Assembly: GCA_025642065.1 (NCBI GenBank)
Contig: JAODUP010000066.1
Location: forward strand, 449,001-513,000
From: Paralvinella palmiformis
Lineage: Eukaryota; Annelida; Polychaeta; Terebellida; Alvinellidae
Reading direction: 5' to 3'
DNA: 64,000 nt
Position 1 is the stretch's first letter; each line of letters starts with the position of its first letter. The notes beneath the pieces are model-generated. The model was given only the letters and a program-made list of their open reading frames with translations. It did not search any database and had not been told where the DNA came from. Made by a program: the position numbers and the translations under genes. Below, one piece after another: positions 59,495 to 64,000 of this stretch.

Positions 59495-60090
59495 CTGACG
59501 AAAAAATGTGATCGTAACAATCAATCAATGTCAACAAATATTGTACAATGAAAATTAGTACAATACCTGTCTTACTTAGAAAACGTTTAAGGTATTGAAT
59601 TTTATGATTTTAGTCATTTTCTGGTCATATAATACAAGGATCAGAAGTTGCCCGAAGAAAGCACCCTTTGTATGATAAAATCCGAAGACGGGTGAAAGGG
59701 GATCTCTTGATGATTTTATTACTGTATTCTGCCAACTAACTATAGGCTGCAAAGGTTAGAATGAAACTGTGAAATGTTGTTTTGCAGCTACTGTTATGCA
59801 AATGACAGACTAAATGGAGAAATGGAGCCGAAAAGTGATAAAATTAATTGAATGAATGAACTAAATGTTATGTTTAGTATCAGAACCAGTCACACTTATG
59901 GCCGAGGGATAGATCCCGATGAAAAACGTCATACAAACGAAGGTCTCCCTGTTCTACGAAACCTAACAGAGGAAATATCAAAGAAATACTCTAGTCACGA
60001 CGTTATCAGAACTCCGTAATAGGGATAATTTATAGCATAAATCATTGTTTTGGGAATATCCTCAACGTTTTTCCTACCAACTAAATTCTA
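59495..60090. other. upstream of the first visible TSR exon, no exon recognised
   Basis: Contains only the SINE relic and the palindromic sequence flanking the Tc1-type element. Confidence 0.5.
59772..59822 (-). repeat. SINE family 1, small relic
   Basis: Plus-strand ttttgcagctactgttatgc, aaatgacagactaaatgg parallels the reversed family 1 block at 49519-49562. Short and degenerate. Confidence 0.35.
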
Positions 60091-61240
60091 CAGACTAGGA
60101 AAAAAGTTTGGAATATCCCAAAAATGCAGCATAAATGAGATTTTTGGAGCACTCTCAGAATATCTTTTGTGGTATTTTTCATAATATTGTGTCATTTTAT
60201 ATGGTCAATTCATTGTGTTCAATAATTTTGAATGCAGTTTGTACTTAATAATACTGGTTTATTCTTCTTTTATTGCCAATTTGTTTTAACCTGTGGCAAA
60301 TACTGACAAAAACACTGCTTTTATTCGTAGACATAAAACTTCAGCCACGTTTGTTGGGGGGTCGTCCATGTTGTTCAATCCACGTGAGATTTCCGACCAG
60401 ATGTTCTCGATCGGGTTCAAATCCGGTAACATAGCAGGACAATCCATGTGCTGCACATTCCCATCTTCGTACTGATCCATGGTTCCACCCAGTTACGTGG
60501 AGCCCGGATTTCGACTTGACGATACAGCAACAATCTGGATTTGTCACTGAACACAATGTGTTGCCAGTGACCATCACACCAGTTCAAGTGCCCACGCGCC
60601 CACACAAATCGCGCTATTGGTATCTTTTTTGCAGAAGGGGCTTCCTCACAGGACGTTTTGCCAAATAGCCAGCGTTCAAAAGTCGATAATTCACCAGCCG
60701 AGTTGCCACAGGAACATTGGTGAAAAGGATCCAGTCGGCACGGGGCTAAGATGAACGTGTTGTTCGGGTATTACGGAACAGTCGGAGCAGATATCGGTCA
60801 TGTCTAGCTGTGGTTTTCTTGTGACAACCAGATCTTGGCCTAAGAGTCGTTAGACCAGTCTCCCAATGACGCTTCAGGATCTTAGAGATCGATCATTGGG
60901 TGATCCGGAACACTTGGACAACGTCCTTCTGGCTAGACCCGGCCTGGTGCATACCAACGATCCTGTCGCACAAATCTGCACTCAATTGACGCCTCATGGC
61001 TTGTCATTTATATAGCCTTACAAGCGGTCTCAAATGGATTGGCAACCAAACAAAAGGGCGCTCATTGCAATCACCCCAGCAGTCGTACCAGATCGAAATA
61101 TTGGCACTAGACATATTTGATGGTATTCTGCATGTTTATTCTGATACGTATGAAACATGCATTATATTGGCTGAATTATCAGACTTAAAGGTCAAAAACT
61201 AAAAACTGAGCGATATATTCCAAACGTTTTTCCTAGCTTG
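60091..61240 (-). mobile_element. Tc1/mariner-type transposon, internally deleted
   Basis: Terminal inverted repeats: the left end starts cagactaggaaaaaagtttg and the right end, reversed, starts caagctaggaaaaacgtttg. Both are flanked by TA (60089-60090 and 61241-61242), as expected for Tc1/mariner insertion. Length 1150 bases, shorter than the usual 1.3-1.7 kb, because the central catalytic part of the transposase is missing. Confidence 0.85.
60286..60997 (-). pseudogene. Tc1-type transposase relic
   Basis: Minus-strand frame begins MRRQLSADLCDRIVGMHQAG with a helix-turn-helix-like start. It continues with KILKRHWETGLTTLRPRSG and RKPLLQKR-type DNA-binding pieces, then VWARGHLNWCDGHWQHIVFS containing the first catalytic Asp region (FSDKSR). 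It jumps directly to NVQHMDCPAMLPDLNPIENI, which holds the third catalytic residue (DLNPIE). The second Asp region is deleted. Stops near 60890 and 60740 and frameshifts confirm a dead copy. Confidence 0.82.
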
Positions 61241-61377
61241 TAAGAGAAAAAATTAGTTGTTGTTGTGATTAGACCTGGCACTGGTTTAGGATACTTTGAT
61301 TAAAGGATGAAACATGCAATAGACAGGCTATTATGTGTGCGTGTGTACGAGTGTGCGTGCGTGTGTGTATGCATTTT

Positions 61378-61403
61378 AGGATACACACACACACACACAC
61401 ATA

Positions 61404-61441
<38 letters not shown>

Positions 61442-61560
61442 TTCTAAATACAAAACGAATTATATATTAATATATAATAATATATATATATATAATATAT
61501 ATATATAAAATTTTTTATATATATTTAAAATTTTAAAATTTTTATATATATATATATATG
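61378..61560. repeat. compound (CA)n(TA)n AT-rich tract
   Basis: CA run, long TA run and several short AT palindromes. It directly abuts the dispersed repeat that starts at 61565. Confidence 0.9.
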
Positions 61561-61564
61561 GGCT

Positions 61565-61815
61565 ACTCATCAACCAGTGGGACCCAGACAATCAGCTTTT
61601 CGTACGTCACAAAAAGTACCAGCTGACACCAGAACTTGCAGTTAACGCACGTATATGTGGTTCATTGGAAGGTTAACATATATACAAGATAAAGACTTTG
61701 ACACGTCAGTTTGCATTCAGCAGCAATTTGCTGTGGCACAAAGGTAACCTATCCACAAACATATTTCGACACCACATTCTGTGTTCGAATAGCTAACCAA
61801 ACCCTACCCTACCCT
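61565..61815 (+). repeat. unassigned dispersed repeat, copy 2
   Basis: Counterpart of 39405-39665 (agcttttcgtacgtcacaaa, cattcagcagcaatttgctg, acatatttcgacaccacatt, gttcgaatagctaa). It has an extra segment near 61645-61700 not found in copy 1. Confidence 0.6.
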
Positions 61816-63529
61816 ACAGAGGTCGGCTAGGTTCGGCGTTCCAAGTTGTTGTTTGATCGGGGTGAAACGTTATGCCTTCAGGGGCTCTTGGCGCGCCAAC
61901 CAGTATAACAGTTTCAGTTAAGCACTTGATAAGTTGTGTCGGGTACAGCGCCGGCGTTGCCAAGTTGTTACCCGATCAAGATTGTGCCTTTCATGAGCTT
62001 GAGCAACTTGAAGAACCCTACTCTGCTTCAATAAAATAGATTTATCTTAACTCGTTTTATCGACAAATACATATACTGTCCATATACCATACGCTATCCA
62101 ATTACCAACTAATTACCTTACGATCTATATTGCTTTAAGATATTAATATTTAAACCGCCTTTCAGGCTGTGTACTAAACCAGCGTAAGTTTATACCAGTT
62201 TTCAATGATTCACATGGATTACTGAATGATGTATCATCATATTGTAATAATCATAATTCTAGCATGTTTCTGCATAATACCTCAGTGCTAAGAAAAAACT
62301 TCTGAAACTGTCTGACATTATGTCTTAAGTTTATGTTATTAACATAGGCCAAAATACACAAACATATGACGAATGTAGAGGTAGGGAAGCTACCGAGGCA
62401 AGCACAAATTACCCAAACAAATTCTGCGCATGAGGGACGAAAAATCAATACGAGAATATCAAAAAGCGTACTCGATATACTTCAGTCCTTGCAAATCGTG
62501 CAAAATACAACGAAAATGTTATGAACTAACTCGGTACCGTTATTTCCAGTGTACGTTCGGTTCGGTACAGCCGGGTATGTACTAAAATACGGAAAAATAA
62601 GGATCAATGATTGTTCTTTTGATTATATTCAGCTACAAGAATTAATCATTACAAAATTCAACTTATTATAGATTTGTCGTTGTTTCATAATTATACAATT
62701 AAGCCTATTCCACATCTTTTAATTTGTTTTTGATTTGTAAGGATTGTTTTAAATGTTATGTTAAGAGGGGGATGCATTATATAAGCAATGCTTCAAGCAG
62801 CCTCCTTTTCAACATTCTTTATGCGTTTGGTATCATTAAAACGATCTAATGTGAATGTTAAAATAAACAATTTGAATTGAATAGAATTTGACAATTTCAA
62901 ATCGCTGACGTTCCAGCTTTCTGTAGAGTGAGCCTGACATAACAGAACACCTGCTTCTAACAATAATTTATTAGCACGTCATGATAATTTTCAAGGCCAA
63001 GTTACCTAAATCGTAGTTCAAAGTGGGTAGAGTATTCTAGCTTAGATAGCCAACCGTTGGGATTACTACAGGACTCAGTAAAAGCCGCAATACAACAAGC
63101 TTAGGCGACAATAGGGGGTCGCCCTAACCACTAGCCATGACGACACTAACTCATCAAAAAGAAAGCAGCCCACATGGCGCGGTTATCGATCGCCAGGTTG
63201 TGGTCACGTGACCAAAATGGCCGGCGTGTGACCGATATTCCGTAGCGGGTGGTCGATAACGGTCGACTCTCGGCGAGTAAAGCCAGTACTAAGTCGTGTT
63301 AACGTCTGGCCAACTCGTATCCGCTCTGAGAGGAAAATGGCGACGAAATGTGACGCCATCCGGTCTGACTGACTTCCGTCAACGTTTGTGTGTGATCGGA
63401 ACCCTATCATTAACGATAGACGGTCTCCACCATCACATCCATTGTGACGTTATAATAAGCACCGAAAAGGTCGCGTAAACGTTAGAATGACATCAAAGAC
63501 ATCTCAAATATAGTCATTTTCCTTGCAGC
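61816..63529. other. no gene recognised; CpG-richer block at 63.17-63.47 kb
   Basis: 61820-62010 is GC-richer and repeats ccaagttgtt near a gatcgggg or cccgatcaag block. 62030-62880 is AT-rich. 63170-63470 is CpG-rich with the E-box palindrome. Confidence 0.5.
63201..63214. promoter_or_regulatory. perfect palindrome with CACGTG E-box
   Basis: tggtcacgtgacca is a 14-base perfect palindrome centred on CACGTG. The core GTCACGTGAC is the kind of site bound by USF or MiT/TFE bHLH-zip factors in animals. It is followed by aaaatggccg, resembling a YY1-type motif, within a GC- and CpG-richer block (63170-63470). A promoter is possible; no adjoining gene is proven. Confidence 0.35.
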
Positions 63530-64000
63530 TTCTGTCCACAAAATCTTGCTTACTGACGTCCTAGACAAGTTTCTGTCCTCGGTCCACACGATCTTGCTTA
63601 CTGACGTACCTAGACTAGTTTCTGTCCACGGCCCACAAAATCTTGCTTATTGACGTACTAGACTAGTTTCTGTCCTCGGCCCACACAATCTTGCTTACCC
63701 ACATCCGAGATAGTTTCTGTCCACGGTCCACACGATCTTGCTTACTGACGTCCTAAACTAGTTTCTGTCCACGGTCCACAAAATCTTGCTTACTCACGAC
63801 CTATAGTAGATTCTGTCCCGGCCCACACAATCTTGCTTACCCACATCCGAGATAGTTTCTGTCCACGGTCCACACGATCTTGCTTACTGGCTTCCTAAAC
63901 TAGTTTCTGTCCTCGGTCCACAAAATCTTGCTTACTTACGCCCTAGAGTAGATTATTGTCCTCGGCCCACACAATCTTGCTTACCCACATCCGAGATAGT
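63530..64000. repeat. 48-bp minisatellite with three-unit higher-order period
   Basis: About ten tandem units of 47-49 bases, each containing atcttgctta and tctgtcc(a/t)cgg(t/c)ccaca. Every third unit carries cccacatccgagatagtttc, at 63698, 63840 and 63984, so the higher-order period is 142-144 bases. The array continues past the window end. Confidence 0.92.

Noticed and set aside
63530..64000. Regularly spaced repeats that could suggest a CRISPR array
   Set aside because: Whole 48-base units are tandemly repeated without unique spacers, and the sequence is eukaryotic.

Overview
This is eukaryotic, AT-rich genomic DNA with GT-AG introns, abundant simple repeats, tRNA-derived SINEs, non-LTR and Ty3/gypsy-type retroelement relics and cut-and-paste transposon remains. 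The gene content (a tandem-CARD protein and a membrane protein with at least eleven thrombospondin type 1 repeats) and the repeat types suggest a marine invertebrate, most likely a lophotrochozoan such as a mollusc. The species cannot be fixed from sequence alone. No bacterial-style operon, CRISPR array, rRNA or convincing tRNA gene was seen.

Two host genes are well supported. (1) A plus-strand gene at 44565-46486 has three coding exons whose splice phases fit exactly. It encodes a 198-residue protein made almost entirely of two death-fold CARD domains. (2) A minus-strand gene from 59494 down to 50427 has nine visible exons, all joined in phase 1. It encodes a chain of eleven TSR domains, one transmembrane helix and a basic cytoplasmic tail of about 145 residues. 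Its 5' end (signal peptide) is not visible and probably lies beyond 59.5 kb or outside the window. The two genes are convergent, separated by about 3-4 kb of SINE and microsatellite sequence. Two adjacent TSR exons are a very recent tandem duplication.

The left two thirds is a transposon graveyard. From left to right: a degraded non-LTR element (0.46-1.56 kb); a degraded Ty3/gypsy element of K02A2.6/Mag-like type (4.2-5.9 kb); a minus-strand non-LTR fragment (8.9-9.8 kb); another (18.4-18.8 kb) related to the longer element at 37.4-39.05 kb; and a Ty3/gypsy element of Gmr1-like type (20.4-26.8 kb). In the last, integrase precedes reverse transcriptase, part of the unit is tandemly duplicated, and the RT is split by a 2.6-kb insertion carrying a P-element/THAP9-like transposase fragment. 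Smaller items are a possible THAP-domain exon inside a 0.3-kb inverted repeat (32.3-32.6 kb), several SINE families, and an unassigned dispersed repeat (39.4 and 61.6 kb).

The right end holds an internally deleted Tc1/mariner element with TIRs and TA flanks (60.09-61.24 kb), a GC-richer block with a perfect CACGTG-centred palindrome (63.2 kb), and a 48-bp minisatellite with a three-unit higher-order period that runs off the window edge (63.53-64.0 kb).
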